From assembly GCA_965153355.1 (NCBI GenBank), contig OZ231126.1, forward strand, positions 93,186,001-93,250,000: 64,000 nt of DNA. The letters are read 5' to 3'. The position numbers and the translations under genes were made by a program. A model generated the notes under the pieces. The model saw nothing but the letters and a program-made list of their open reading frames with translations. It was not told where the DNA came from and made no database searches. This DNA is from Flaccisagitta enflata (Eukaryota; Chaetognatha; Sagittoidea; Aphragmophora). The stretch's first letter is position 1, and each line of letters opens with the position of its first letter. Positions 1-11,880 of the stretch are shown piece by piece.

Positions 1-425
1 AACGAGGGAAGGATAGAATGGGTTGTGGGAGGATGAACATAGGAATTTGAAAATGGGAAAAGGGGAAGTTGAACAAGGTAAATGGAGAAGGGGAAAGTGG
101 AAGGTAAACGAGGCAAAGGGTGAATTGGGCAAGGGAAGGTAAACAAGGCAAGGGGAGCATAGGGAAGGGCAACCTGAACAAAGAAAGGGTAGAATGGGGA
201 AGGGCAACCTGCACAAAGAAAGGGTAGAATGGGGAAGGGCATCCTGAACAAAGGAAGGGTAGAATGGGGAAGGGCATCCTGAACAAAGAAAGGGTAGAAT
301 GGGGAAGGGCAACCTGCACAAAGAAAGGGTAGAATGGGGAAGGGCATCCTGAACAAAGAAAGGGTAGACTGGGGAAGGGCATCCTGAACAAAGAAAGGGT
401 AGAATGGGGAAGGGTAGGATTGTTA
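1..425. repeat. 35-bp tandem repeat
   Basis: From about 165 to 420 there are seven near-identical units of GGGCAACCTGCACAAAGAAA followed by GGGTAGAATGGGGAA, alternating GCAACCTG and GCATCCTG variants. Positions 1-165 hold diverged units. Purine-rich strand. Confidence 0.85.
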
Positions 426-1079
426 AAGGAAAATTAGGAGCAAGTGTGAGTGAAGCAACCTTTTCATGTTTTTTTTTGGGGGGGGGGGTGGGCGGGATTT
501 TGAGCATAAAAGGGCAAAAATGCACAGAAAAGTAGAGTATTTTGGTTGTAGTTGACACAAGTAGAAAAAAATGTTTTGGGCTTTGGGAGAATTTGTCTGA
601 GGGAAGTAGTTTAGCCACGAAGCTGAGTTTGTGTGCTTTGTCTCTGTATTACCTTTACCTTGTCTCTGAACTTCTAAATCTGACCCGAAATTGGGTCGTG
701 CGTTTGACCTGGAAAGTGGGACATATATCGAGTATGGCAGTGAGTCTTTGAAAAAAGAGATTCCATCTGTATATGAATATCTTTCTACCACATAAACTGC
801 TTTCTACTACGAGTCCTTTCGTCGTGAATTGTGATCATAGCAAGTGAGTCTTTAGTTTGAGTCATACAAGCATCAAACTCACTCTACCGTTAATCAGGTT
901 ATCCTAGCCCAGGGAAAAAACATTCGTTCAAGTTAACCTGCCTGAGATCTACTGGTTATATAAAAGTAAAAGCTTTTATAGCGACCAAATCTTGTTCCTT
1001 TCTCTTTTTCCCTTCTCTCCATTTAGTTTTCTGCTTTTATGAAGTTGAACTCAGTCCGTTTGCTGGGTTTCCCATGAGA

Positions 1080-1080
<1 letters not shown>
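426..1080. other. no feature recognised
   Basis: A short G-run (about 478-490) and otherwise unremarkable AT-rich sequence. No ORF with coding character. Confidence 0.6.
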
Positions 1081-1084
<4 letters not shown>

Positions 1085-1150
<66 letters not shown>

Positions 1151-1178
1151 AAAAAGAAAAAGAAAAAGAAAAAGAAAA
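1085..1178. repeat. AG microsatellite followed by AAAAAG repeat
   Basis: About 60 bp of AG dinucleotides then short AAAAAG units. Confidence 0.95.
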
Positions 1179-1249
1179 ATGAAAATGAAAATAGAAAAAA
1201 AACAAAAGGGCAAATAGAAGAACAGGAGTAGTGGAGCGGAAGGGAAATT

Positions 1250-1366
1250 AGGCCGGATACACGGCTACCGTAGTCGCGTGCGGGTGGGCAGGGACCTCGA
1301 AAAAAAGCTAAGCGTCACGGACGGTCGGACGGACAGAGCCGGTTGTAGAGTCGCGTGCAGGCGAAT
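1250..1366 (+). mobile_element. family A hairpin-ended repeat, copy 1
   Basis: Starts GGCCGGATACACGGC, has the left core GTAGTCGCGTGCGGG and ends near GAGTCGCGTGCAGGCGAA. GGAC-rich run before the end. See the finding on family A cores. Confidence 0.65.
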
Positions 1367-1428
1367 GAAAATGGTCAATCAGTTTAGAGTCGTTGCCCAG
1401 AAAAAGGGAGAAACTACTTACTTAAAAA

Positions 1429-1583
1429 CAAGGCCGGATACACGGCAATCCAGTCGCGGACGGTTGGGCAGGAGCAGTAATGCAAAAAACTGCTCAAAAT
1501 TGAAAAATGTGACGGGCCGACCTACCGATCTACCGACCTACCGACTGACACGGCAAGGTGTAGAGTCGCGTGTCCGCGAATAA
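1429..1583 (+). mobile_element. family A hairpin-ended repeat, copy 2
   Basis: AACAAGGCCGGATACACGGC at the left, core AGTCGCGGAC, CCGACCTACCGA-type run, and a right end GTCGCGTGTCCGCGAATAAA. The right arm GTCCGCGA is the exact complement of the left core TCGCGGAC. Confidence 0.75.
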
Positions 1584-1589
1584 AAAGCA

Positions 1590-2010
1590 AAAGGAAAAAA
1601 AAATGGAAATAAAAATCAGGCAGGCAATTGAGTGTCTTCGGCGTAGTTGGAAAAAAGTCGAATTACGTAATTCGTCTTTTTGAAACGTAGGGGAGAAATA
1701 AAGTTTTCCATTTTGGATTTGAGACAATTTTTAAGTTGGAGCCGTTTTGGGGCTGGGGATAGGTACATTTTTGATACTCATAGCTGAAAAACTATTTTCC
1801 CTTTCAAATAAGCTATCCTTAGAAGTCTCTACGATCAATAGTTTTAGGAGTTATGAATTTTTGAATTTTTTTTAATTTTTCATTTTTACCCAAATCAATA
1901 TTTTCATTGATCCCAATTTTCGGTCTTATGTAACATAATAGGGAGCGTAAACATGTTGCACTAAAATTGACCTATGACTTTATGACGCTACTTTGATGAT
2001 ATTTTATTAC
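1590..2010. other. no feature recognised
   Basis: AT-rich sequence without coding character; includes text similar to the A/T-rich parts of transposon ends elsewhere in the window. Confidence 0.5.
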
Positions 2011-2015
2011 TGGCA

Positions 2016-2109
2016 GAGAGAGAGAGAGAGAAAGGGAGAGGGAGAGGAAAGGCAGGAGAAGAGGCAGAGAGAGGAAGGAGACAGAGAAATGCACACACAC
2101 ACACAGACA

Positions 2110-2172
<63 letters not shown>
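2016..2172. repeat. AG then AC microsatellites
   Basis: Interrupted AG/GGAG run followed by about 75 bp of AC dinucleotides. Confidence 0.95.
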
Positions 2173-2173
<1 letters not shown>

Positions 2174-2424
2174 AGACAAAAAAGATCGAAAGGAAAAAAC
2201 GCACAGATAGAATAACAAAAACAGACAATCAACCAGACATCATGAAATGCACAAACAGAAGAACAAGCACTGAAAAAAGAGACTTCCATTTACGACTTTT
2301 TTCCGGTCGGCGATTAGCCGCCTTTATTGGTAATACAAGAAGGGGTCTCAAAATGGGGGGTCAGATGAGAAGTAAAATGGGTGTTAAGGACATTATGAAG
2401 AAAAAAAAATTCATTCAAGGATAG

Positions 2425-2550
2425 TACATGGTCATCGGTACCCATTGCCCGGCTGGAGGTCCTAAGCTTAGGTGGAGTGAGAGCAAGGTAGCGGCCCAAA
2501 AGGATCGATGTCTTGTGTTTAACAGGACATTGGCCCTTTGTGGCCGCTAG
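2425..2550 (+). mobile_element. family B foldback, decayed fragment
   Basis: Carries CATGGTCATCGGTACCCATT, GTGGAGTGAGAGCA and GTAGCGGCCCAAAAGG, then GGCCCTTTGTGGCCGC in reverse orientation: the two hairpin ends of a family B element with almost no interior. Confidence 0.55.
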
Positions 2551-2594
2551 CTATAGAGCAAGCTGATTAGGCTAAGGAGCAGCGGAAGAGAAAG

Positions 2595-3210
2595 AATGAT
2601 GAGGAGAATGAAAATGAGGATGAGGATAATGATGATGAGGATGAGGATAATGATGATGAGGATGAGGAGACTGAGAGTGAGGAGAATGAACAGTGATGGT
2701 AAGAATATAGACGGTTTGCCGTGTTTTCTACGGTGGAAAATTCGTCCCGAGAGAATTCCCGCTTCTGGTTTTCACATCTTAACCACAGGGGCAACAGCAG
2801 CAGCAACGCCTCTACAACAACAACAACAACAACACCAATCTAACAGCAACAGCAAAAACAACAACAGCAACAACAACAGCAACAGCAAAAACAGCAGCAA
2901 CAACAACAACAACAACAGCAATAACAACAGCAACAGCAACAGCAACAGCAACCAGCAGCAACAGCAACAACCAACAACAGCGACAACAGCAACAGCAGCA
3001 ACAACAACAACAGCAGCATCAGCCAGCAACAGCAGACACAGCAACAACGACAGCGACGGCAACAACAGCAGCAGCAACAGCAACAGCAACGCTGGCAGCA
3101 GCAGCAACGCTGGCAACAAGCAACAACAGCAGCAGCAACAGCAATAACAGCAGACAGCAACAACAGCAAAAACAGCAGCAACAGCAACCAATAACAACAG
3201 CAGCAGCAGC
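2595..3210 (+). repeat. GATGAG hexamer run and CAR trinucleotide tract
   Basis: 2595-2690 repeats GATGAGGATAATGAT-type units. 2790-3210 is CAG/CAA (mixed with AAC) and stays open, translating to Gln, Asn/Ser or Ala/Thr depending on frame. It could be part of a polyQ/N exon, but there is no flanking domain, no convincing splice sites and the opposite strand is equally open. Confidence 0.6.
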
Positions 3211-3219
3211 AGCGAGCAG

Positions 3220-4400
3220 AACCGTGCGTAGCTTCATGGACCGCCTCACAGTAGCAGAGAAAAAAAACTCATTTGATATTAAAAGGTTTAAGAGCTAAAA
3301 CCACAAAAAATCCATGATTGTTTGAAAGTCCCGCAAAAGATCTCCCAACTGCGACGTTGTAGTAGTATTTGTTCAAAAAAATTAAAACATTTCCATTTTC
3401 AGTTAATTGCAAGAAGAACATTTCCTTGTAATAAATGCTTACTTCCACCAATTTTTAAGCCATTTGAGATGCAGAACTAGAATGAAGGAAAATTGAATAA
3501 TCTTCAAAATTATATCAACAAAAAGTCCAAATATGTTTTTCTTTATTAACTCACAAAGGGGTGCAATTATTTTCTATTGTTTAATACTCAACTCACAGTC
3601 TTGACCAATAGTTCTTTATATATTTGTTTTTTTTTTCTAAACGGCTAAAGCTATGAGAACCAACAAGGTCCCATTTTGAAGATCTTTCACAGAGCTTTTG
3701 AACAGTTCTCATTTGCTTTGGTATTCTTATTCCGTGTATGCAAAACACTGACAAACATATTTTGTCCTATTTTTTCTTTTGCTACCATTATTGTGACCAT
3801 TATTGTGACATGAGCCATGACTGCGTTGTGTTGTTGGTCCGTCTTCTGTTTATTTAATTCCCCTTTTATTTGCCCTTTGCTGGTCTTTGCATTTCTTTTG
3901 AATTTCGTCGCGCAGTAAAGAGCGAAGATGTGGTTGGAGGCATTTTGGTTGGTTGGAGATTTCTTCCCATACAACCTTTTCATTTTCTGGTTTCTGTCCT
4001 GTTCTTGTCCAAAGGAAACGACGGACTAAAATGAGAGGAACCATGGATGGACAGACAAGAGTCTACAGGGGTACGTTATTTGGGGATACAGGCCGTCGGG
4101 CGTAGGGCGTGCATTGTGGGACTTAAGGCGAAGGTATAGTCAGAAATAGAGAAGGCCCTTTTTTAAGACTCAAGGGGTGTGGATTTATTGAGCAGACATA
4201 AAGTGCATTAAGGCTACCAAAACTTATCAAAAGTGTTTCCCCGCAGCTGCTTACAACTTGTGGGTGTATATGTCTGGTTTTTCTCATGAGTGATGAATGT
4301 CTCATGACTAAAACATTCCTAAGAAAGTTTCTAAGAAATACGATTTACTTCCTTCTCCCTCAGGTTCTTCCTCAGGTTCCTATTTCATTTTTTTCCATTC
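3220..4400. other. no feature recognised
   Basis: AT-rich, many stops in all frames. The stretch near 3655-3695 resembles the AT-rich TIR interior seen at 13.2-13.5 kb. Confidence 0.5.
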
Positions 4401-4403
4401 TTC

Positions 4404-5030
4404 TACTATCTTCGCCAAAAAATCTTTACTCATGTTTGAACTAATATCTTTGGCTATACTGGCCTGATCTTTGAAAAATTGGTGACCAAATTGAAGCCCT
4501 TGAAATTTGCAAGCGATCTACGCAAACCGCATATCTCTAACTTGATTGGTTCAAAAGGTATTCAACTTTGAATGAAATAGTTTAATTTCGCATTTGCCAT
4601 CCTCAAATGATCCTCAAATGATCCTCAAATGATCCTCAAATGATCCTCAAATGATATCATTTCACTGTTTATCGAATTACTTCTAAATGCAGTTAGATAG
4701 ACAGAAGTGGATTGCGTAGACCGCTTGCAAATTCGAAGGGCTTCATTTATGTCACCAACTTTTCTATGATTTGATGAGTCTTTTAGGAGCTTTAGGTCTA
4801 AATGTAGTGAAGAAAAGGATCAAGAAAATAGCAAGAATGGTCTGGAAGGCCGTCACCCCAGGATACCTCAATGAGCTCTACAAATGGCTCCCACACCAAA
4901 TGGCTGCCGTGTTTCAGTCAACGGAGGCTTGTACTAAATATTGATTGCTCTATGGTCGATTTGTATCCATTTTCATATCATTAAATGAACTTATCTTAAA
5001 AGAGTAAAGATTTTTTTGGCGAAGATAGTA
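4404..5030. mobile_element. MITE-like element with 28-bp inverted ends
   Basis: Left end TACTATCTTCGCCAAAAAAT at 4404 and the inverted right end ATTTTTTTGGCGAAGATAGTA at 5030 (a one-base indel apart). TA at both edges would fit a Tc1/mariner-type target. A second, internal inverted repeat pairs about 4478-4530 with 4712-4765, and five 11-bp ATCCTCAAATG units lie at 4605-4655. No transposase. Confidence 0.7.
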
Positions 5031-5216
5031 ATATCTCCAAGTGCATTTCATCTTTTCATCGAGAAAAGAAACCCGACAGTTGGCAATTTATACAATGGTC
5101 TTTTGTTGCAGAGTTGGGCCAACTAGATGGCCAATTTCCTTCCATCGCCTTTTTTTCTGTTGGTTCATGACGTCTGTATATGATGCTGGAACTCGATTGA
5201 TGTATACCAATGAAGT

Positions 5217-5449
5217 ATTTAGATGCGTCCTCGCATCTCTATAAGAGGGTGTCTTCCATCTAATGGACAGTTCATGACCTTGTTAGTCGCGGAAACGCGA
5301 CTCTACACATTGCCATGTCGGTCGGTAAGTCGGTGGGTCGGTGGGTCGTTACGAAATATTTCTAAAATTGCGACCGGTTTTTGCATTACTGCTCCTGCTC
5401 AACTGTCCGCGACTGGATTGCCGTGTATTCGGTCTGTTTTTTTTTTCAG
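5217..5449 (-). mobile_element. family A repeats, copy 3 plus an adjoining end
   Basis: 5217-5250 is a lone right end of the GATGCG type. 5284-5449 is a full minus-strand copy: hairpin AGTCGCGGAAACGCGACT and left core (minus) AGTCGCGGACAG next to ACACGGCAATCC. Confidence 0.7.
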
Positions 5450-5669
5450 TTGGCCAGCAGGAACTCTCTCACGGGCTAGTAGTCATTAATAAACATGTGA
5501 TGGCAAGGATGATCCGCGTAAGCACAAGGCTAGCCGGGAAATTACATGTTATGCTTATCACTAGTCACACCGCCGTTACGCTTCATTCAAAAGACTGGAC
5601 AAAACTATGATAGTGAAGCTGCCTTACATGAGTTGGACAACATAAACATAAACATAAGGGACAACAAAG

Positions 5670-5890
5670 TATGAAGATGTCCAGGGGAGAGTTACTTGTT
5701 TGTCATATTATCATGCATGAGATGGTATGCTTGATCAACACCAGGAAAGAGTTACTTGGTTGTAACATTACCAAGCACGAAATGGTTATCTGAATAAATG
5801 TTAGCTGTCAAGGGAAGAGTAACTCTATTGTCATATTACCAAGTACGGGATGATAAGCTTGATCAAAGTTAGCTTGAAGATGTCCCGGAA
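5670..5890. repeat. three imperfect units of about 65-70 bp
   Basis: GAGTTACTTGTTTGTCATAT, GAGTTACTTGGTTGTAACAT and GAGTAACTCTATTGTCATAT each followed by ACCAAGYACGRRATGRT-like text. Confidence 0.6.
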
Positions 5891-6084
5891 ATGTTGCGTC
5901 GTTTTCCCCCTTCTGGGCTGGAAATCGGTGGCACTTTTGATCATTTGTGTCCCGCAGACTCTTTGAGTGTTTTTTCGTGTTACTCGTCTAGTGTCTTGAC
6001 ACCTCCCCATCGAGATGAGGGAGAGAGAGAGAGAGAGGGGACGCTCGAACTCACCCGAGAAAACATCATCAGCTTCCACGATGA

Positions 6085-6110
6085 AAGACGACAACAGCAA
6101 CGATAACTTT

Positions 6111-6150
<40 letters not shown>

Positions 6151-6363
6151 CCATAGCGCCAGCAACCGCAGGGCGACCAGAACAAAACTGCAGCCGGAAG
6201 CGTAAGGCAATAGCCGCAACAGCAGCCCAACCACCTTAACAACTACAGTAATAGTGCCACATGTAATATACAGCAGCAATAACCACAATAACCATATACA
6301 GTACAGCAATATATACACCTACCACCACCTGCACCCACCGCCGCCTGCAACAACAGCAGCAGC

Positions 6364-6429
<66 letters not shown>

Positions 6430-6430
6430 A
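6085..6430 (+). repeat. CAG/CAA trinucleotide tracts
   Basis: CAACAG repeats at about 6108-6150 and a pure CAA run at about 6363-6428, with CCGCAACAGCAGCCC-like sequence between. No splice or domain evidence for a gene. Confidence 0.85.
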
Positions 6431-6566
6431 CAAATACAGACAGTCGTACATAACGCAAATTTAATCAGATGAAGACAGATAAAAAAGCGAAAGTAGAAAG
6501 AGAAGAGAACTTGATCAGATCTCTCTTTCCCTCTTATTTACGCGTATGTCAAGCGTGAATCAGGGT

Positions 6567-6576
6567 GAGAGAGAGA

Positions 6577-6618
<42 letters not shown>

Positions 6619-6685
6619 TGGGAAGGTAAGAAAACAATTCCTTGTTTGTGGCCGAATTGATTATAGACACGAAAGGAAAAAAACA

Positions 6686-6717
<32 letters not shown>

Positions 6718-6741
6718 ACTATATATATATATATATATATA
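6567..6741. repeat. AG and AT microsatellites
   Basis: AG run at about 6567-6614 and two AT runs at about 6686-6741. Confidence 0.92.
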
Positions 6742-6941
6742 TTACATTTCAGAGGAGGTTGTAACATCCAATTTCTTTATAAATACATCGCATAATCTGC
6801 AATTCCTTTCAATTCGATCTAACCTTTCCTATCATATTAGTTTCAAATAATGCACTGGCTTTTGGCGACCTCTGTTCAGGATGTGGACTCTTGGATGAGG
6901 GACATGAAGTAACAGTCACAAGAAAGCAGTTTATGAATGAG

Positions 6942-6987
6942 TTGTTGTTGTTGTTGTTGTTGTTTGTTGTTGTTGTTGTTGTTGTTA

Positions 6988-7036
<49 letters not shown>
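6942..7036 (+). repeat. GTT microsatellite
   Basis: About 30 GTT/TTG units with two interruptions. Confidence 0.95.
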
Positions 7037-7812
7037 AACTGGGGGAGTCTACCCGGGCGAGATGAGCATGAATGCGGCATCGGATTTTCAGAGAGGCTAC
7101 GCGATCCACCACATAGGGTGGAGACATTGTATCTTTTTGTGTAAGACTCCTGTCAATGTCTTGTCCATGTTATGTCTGCTTCAACCATAAGGGGAGCTTT
7201 ATGTCAATCGCAAAGACACGCTAAGCTAGCAATGCTACGTCTGGGGCGTGTCCCTAAGTCCCTAAGTCTTTTTGTCGGTTTTTCGGTACATAACGCTGAT
7301 CGCTATTTTTTGAATGATGTAAACCGGCTGTCAAAGTGATTTCTCATCATCACAGTTTCTGCCCCCCAATATTACAGCCCCTTCCTACCCCTGTCCACCG
7401 ACATCAAAGCCCCTGCCCAGATGATTTTCTCCAGTATCTATTCGTCGGCCGTCCGCCCGTTCCCCCCTCGAAACTTCGAACCTCAGGCCTCTTAGAGTTA
7501 GACACCCATATGCCACTCGTTTGGGTGCTTCACATAGCAAAAGTTTGGAATTTCTTCTCGTCCCCTTTACCTATGTCGGGGTGCAAATGAATATAAAATT
7601 TCGGTTTCAATCTCTTTTCATAACTATATTTATTACTATTTTGTGATTTTTTTGATGAAATTTGTAATTTTGTAGTTTAGTATTATTCTATTAGTAAAAG
7701 AAACCCAAGTATGATAAAGTCATTGCTTTGTTTTATTAACAAAGACAGAAAAGAATCACAGGAAATAATGAATTCTGTAAAAATAAGAGAGCAAAAATTT
7801 AAAACCTACGAA

Positions 7813-7953
7813 GGGAAAATTCTAAGACTTGAACAAATTGAACGATTTTGCATTTCTAAGAACATGGCCCCTATCTTATATGTTCTTAGAATGAGGCCAT
7901 GTTTTTGAAAATGCAAAATTTTGCCTTTTGAAAGCGTTTTAGAATTTTCCCTA
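7813..7953. repeat. foldback
   Basis: AGGGAAAATTCTAAGAC pairs with GTTTTAGAATTTTCCCT, and GATTTTGCATTTCTAAGAAC with its partner around 7890-7918, leaving a short loop near 7870-7885. Confidence 0.75.
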
Positions 7954-8266
7954 AGACAAGTGAATTTGCAAAATTAAATTTTCTTTAGATTTCCTTCTTT
8001 TTTTCTCCCCTTTTTATTTGCTCAGCACTCTCTTTTTATTTACAAATGATTATCTATGCAAAACTAACAAATATATAATATAACAATTATATTCATTTAT
8101 AATACAAGTCTAAATTAGTGAAATTTAGAATATTGAAAAAATTGTTTTGACTCCTCTAATTTGATCTTCGTTTGCACCTCGACCTATGCAGGGGGGGGTG
8201 TTATTTTGAGGCACCTACCGTTTTTTTTAATTGTCCTTCTTCTGTTTTTTTTAGCAGCGCTCTTTT

Positions 8267-8500
8267 ATGCATATTTTGCATAATGCTGTGGGGTTTCAGT
8301 TTGTTCAAGACACCACGAACTTCTTCCTGTTTCTTGAAGACTGTGAATCTGTTATAACACCTCTCACAAAATTAGGCGAACTGGGATCGGAACTTGTCTA
8401 TAATTGCGGTTTAAAGTCTAAAACAGGAGTCCAGGTTAAGGATGACATTAATCATGTTATTTCCATGAGGGTTCTACAAAAAAGTCCAAATTACCAGTAA
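8267..8500 (+). other. unassigned coding-like open frame
   Basis: 78-codon frame with mixed, non-repetitive composition (FFLFLEDCESVITPLTKLG, VQVKDDINHVISM). A CAG precedes the FVQDTTN start. The spacing FLxxC...P...KLG...DI faintly recalls glycolipid-transfer domains, but the match is too weak to name. Could be an exon, a relic or chance. Confidence 0.25.
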
Positions 8501-8625
8501 TGGCGACTGTCGCCGTGGGGAAAAAAGTCGTAAGCATTGGTCACTTCTCTACATCTTCAGTCACTGAATGTTTGTTAGATCAAATCAAAAGCAATCGTAT
8601 GTATTGACTGCACTGAAAATCAGGG

Positions 8626-9075
8626 AAAAATAGGACTGAGCCAAATGAGCTAGATGAGCTAAAATATCTAAAAAGATTCAACCAGACAACCAGCTTTGCT
8701 CACTGACATGCTTTCTTGTATTCGCATGCTTAAATCAAAACATTAATTTATTTATCCTGTTTACAATCAGAGAAAAAGCGCAAACTAAATGAGCTAAATG
8801 AGCTAGAATACTTGAAATCGCCCTCACATATGAGCAGCTCTGCTCACTAACATGTGTTTTTATTTGCTTGCTTAAACAAGTTTGAAAATATTTATTCATT
8901 TATCATATTTGAAATCAGAAAGAACAGACTTAGCTTAATGAGCTAAATGAGCTAAAATGCTAAAAAATACCCTCACAGATGAGCAGCTGTGCTCATAAAC
9001 ATATTTTCTTGTATTTGCATGCTCAAGTAAACATAAATACACTCCTTTATTGATCGAACTCAAAATCATAAAAAA
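8626..9075. repeat. three diverged units of about 145-150 bp
   Basis: Each has AAATGAGCTAAATGAGCTA, ...AGCAGCTCTGCTCACTAACA and TTTTTATTTGCTTGCTTAA-like blocks. Starts near 8639, 8782 and 8933. Confidence 0.75.
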
Positions 9076-9730
9076 TCGAAAAAAAAATTTTTCGAAAATA
9101 AATCTTTAAAAAATCATAGCGCAAAAAGTATTTGTCGTAGAGCATTCTGCTTGGCGCCAAATGAAAGAGAATTATCAAATTGACTTACCGTATCAATTTT
9201 ATTGGAGGCCCCAATCACACCTAGAAGAGCCTCAACTTTCTCATGAGAAAATGAAAACCCTGTTTCTCTCGAATATGTCAAAAAGTCGAAAACTGACTTC
9301 GACTTTTTTTCCTGACAATCATTTATGTATGTCAACCAAGAGCGGCAAATAGCATCACCAAATGATATCATGCAAATTTTAGTTTCAGTTTAGCTTCAAA
9401 TTTCTCCCTAAAACCATGCTATATGACAAGGGATTTTGAGACTTTTCATGGCTGTATAAATAAATGAATTAGTGAATGAACAAATAAACTATTGATTGAA
9501 CGACTGAGAAGTTAAGGATTGAAAAAGACATCGAAATTGTCGGTTTTGCGCAGTTTTAACATTTGCTTGATGGTCAAGCCAACCAACTGACCAACCAGCC
9601 GACGGACAGACATTGTCTCTTATTGATGGACTGGGACGCACATCCAAATCAAATAGACTATGGGACAATTGGGCGAATAGTCCCATACCAAGTCAAGTGC
9701 AATGGAGGTGCATGTACGAATCAGAATCAT
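9076..9730. other. no feature recognised
   Basis: AT-rich. An 86-codon minus-strand frame at 9114-9371 has no recognisable motif. Confidence 0.45.
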
Positions 9731-9731
9731 T

Positions 9732-10121
9732 TTTAGTCGCGTGCACGCGACTCTACAACCCGCTTTGTCGGTCCGTCGGTCGGTCCGTCAGTTCGTTGGT
9801 CCATCCGTCCATTGGTCTATCCATCACACTTTACTTTTTTATTATACTTTAAGTTATTTCTAGTCATGTTAAGTCATTTTAGGTCATTCTAAGTCATTCT
9901 AAGTCATTCTAAGTCATTCTTAGTCATTCAAAGTCATTCTAAGTTATTTTAAGTCACTTAAGTCAAATAGGTCAAAGTAGTCATTTCAGTCATTTTAGGT
10001 CTTTTTAAGTCATTTAAAGTTGGCTTGAGTCATTTTAAGTCATCTTGAGTCAATAAAAGTTATCTTAAGTTATTTATGTCTCGCACGCGACTCATAGGTG
10101 TTGGCCTTGTTTAGCACCTCC
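9732..10121 (-). mobile_element. family A repeat, long form (copy 4)
   Basis: Begins with the perfect 18-bp palindrome AGTCGCGTGCACGCGACT, then GGTCC-rich run, then about 20 units of AAGTCATTCT (11-bp period), and ends with CACGCGACTCATAGGTGTTG and GCCTTGTTT. Confidence 0.85.
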
Positions 10122-10387
10122 TTACATTCCAACATCCTTGGTGCGCCACGCCGGTATTAAGCTGGGATCATTTTCCTTGAAATTGTGGGGTTTCTGTAGT
10201 AGGTGGATGGTATTTTAAGTCCCGTAGGCGCCCAAAAAAATATGGGCTCCTAAGAAGTGCCCCAGTGTCTAAACTGTCAATATAAGTAATGTTGAGCACT
10301 GTGGGACTTATCACTTGCATTAGAAACAGCAATAGTGGTGACAATGACTAGCGATAAAATTTGACTCGAAAAATCGCATTTTATCCC

Positions 10388-10993
10388 ATAGTGCGATGGG
10401 AGCAATGACAACCTAGACTAGAGGATAGATTTTAGGTATCTTTTATTTGTATTACAAAATATTTGAGATCTAGGCTAATTAAGGGTTGCTCTATTGAGTG
10501 AATGCATTTGCGTTTCTCAAACTTTAACTTGCGACTTGACCTCATCAAGAATTCATTATTCAAAGTTCTTACCTATCTCAATAAATCGGATGAAAAATTG
10601 TATATAGTTTTGAAAAAAAATCAGCTCAATCGGTCAATTTTTACAGGTTTTAAGACCATTTTAAGTTTTGCCTAAGAATTAATTTGCATAACTTTTGTTT
10701 ATTTAAGATAGCCGTAAAACCTGTAAAAACCTGTAAAAATAGTCCGATTGAGCTGATTTTTTTTCAAAACTATATAAAATTTTTTGCCTGATCCAATTAA
10801 ATGGGTTAGAACCTTGAAAAATGAAGTCTTGATGAGGTCAAGTCACAATTTGAAGTTTAAAAGACGCAAATGCATTCACTCAACAGCGCAATCTTTAATT
10901 AGCCTAGATCTCAAATATTCTATGATACAAATAAAATTAGGATATCTAAAATCTATCCTCCAGTCTAGGTCGTCATTTCTCCCATCGTACTGT
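10388..10993. mobile_element. foldback element, arms of about 265 bp
   Basis: The left arm (about 10388-10650) has CGATGGGAGCAATGACAACC, GATCTAGGCTAATTAA and ATCAGCTCAATCGG; the right arm (about 10725-10993) repeats them in reverse order and orientation. About 85 bp lies between. No ORF of note. Confidence 0.85.
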
Positions 10994-11029
10994 ACACTTT
11001 TTTTTAAATAAGAGACAGCTTTTTTTAAC

Positions 11030-11396
11030 TCAGCCTGGGTGTTCTTCGTCTGTTTTCAGCCTGAAATTCTCTTAAAGTGTTCTTAATTTGTTCGATGTTC
11101 ATAGATGTCTAAATTGTATAAAAATACCTTATTTAGAGCAGTTGTATCTTAAATTTGATAATTGTTATATTTTTTTTAATATAATGCCTGATTTCATAGC
11201 CATATTAAGAAAAGAAGTTTTTTTTTTAAAAGATAGACAACTTATATTTCTGAAAATTTTGAATCAAATTCATTTTTTAGATAAGAAACTTGAATAAAAC
11301 TTTTTTTAAAAACGGCTGAAGCTGAATCTCAACCTGGGCATTCCCTTATTTTGTTCTTAAAATTTTGGCAAATCTTAGGCTCATGTCTCTTATAAA
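11030..11396. other. AT-rich repeat sequence, no gene
   Basis: Words such as GTTCTTAATTTGTTC and TCAGCCTGGG recur here and resemble the interior of the TTCTTA-type elements at 45.2 and 61.5 kb. Confidence 0.4.
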
Positions 11397-11769
11397 AACA
11401 AGCCCAAGAGGGCAACAGTCGCCTGCGTCTGGAAATGACAAACAAATTGTTACGAAATGTTGAAATGTTGAGAAATGTTGAGAAATGTTTAAAAATGTTA
11501 AAAAATGTTAAAAAAATGTTAAAAAAATTTAAAAGATGTTAAAAAATGTTAAAAAATGTTATTAAGGTAAAAAATGTTAAAATGCCAGAAATGTCAGAAA
11601 ATGTTAAAAAATGTAAAAAAAGGTAAAAAAAAATGTTAAAAAATGTTAAAAAACGTCGAAAATTTAGAAACGTTACGGGACGGACCGACCGACGGACCGA
11701 CGGACCGACGGACCGACCGACAGACCAAGGTGTAGACTCTACTGTAGAGTCGCGTGCACGCGACTAAAA
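11397..11769 (+). mobile_element. family A repeat, long form (copy 5)
   Basis: AACAAGCCCAAGAGGGCAAC and core AGTCGCCTGCG at the left, about 20 units of AAAAATGTTA, a GGACCGAC run, and the perfect palindrome AGTCGCGTGCACGCGACT at the right. Confidence 0.82.
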
Positions 11770-11880
11770 AAAAGTGTAAGTCGGTCTTGATCCTGACTCG
11801 GTCTTGCAATGATAAGTGGACGTGGCGAGTTTCGGAGCTCCCCTATATAGGCGTTCCCGGCGCTATCACCTGTTCATCCG

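Noticed and set aside
2596-3147. Poly-Gln/Asn protein on the plus strand
   Set aside because: CAR repeats open in several frames on both strands; no flanking domain. Kept only as a repeat.
9732-10121. Helitron, because of a hairpin near a CTAA end
   Set aside because: CTAA is part of the hairpin arm rather than about 10 bp beyond it, there is no TC start, and no A/T target rule could be seen.
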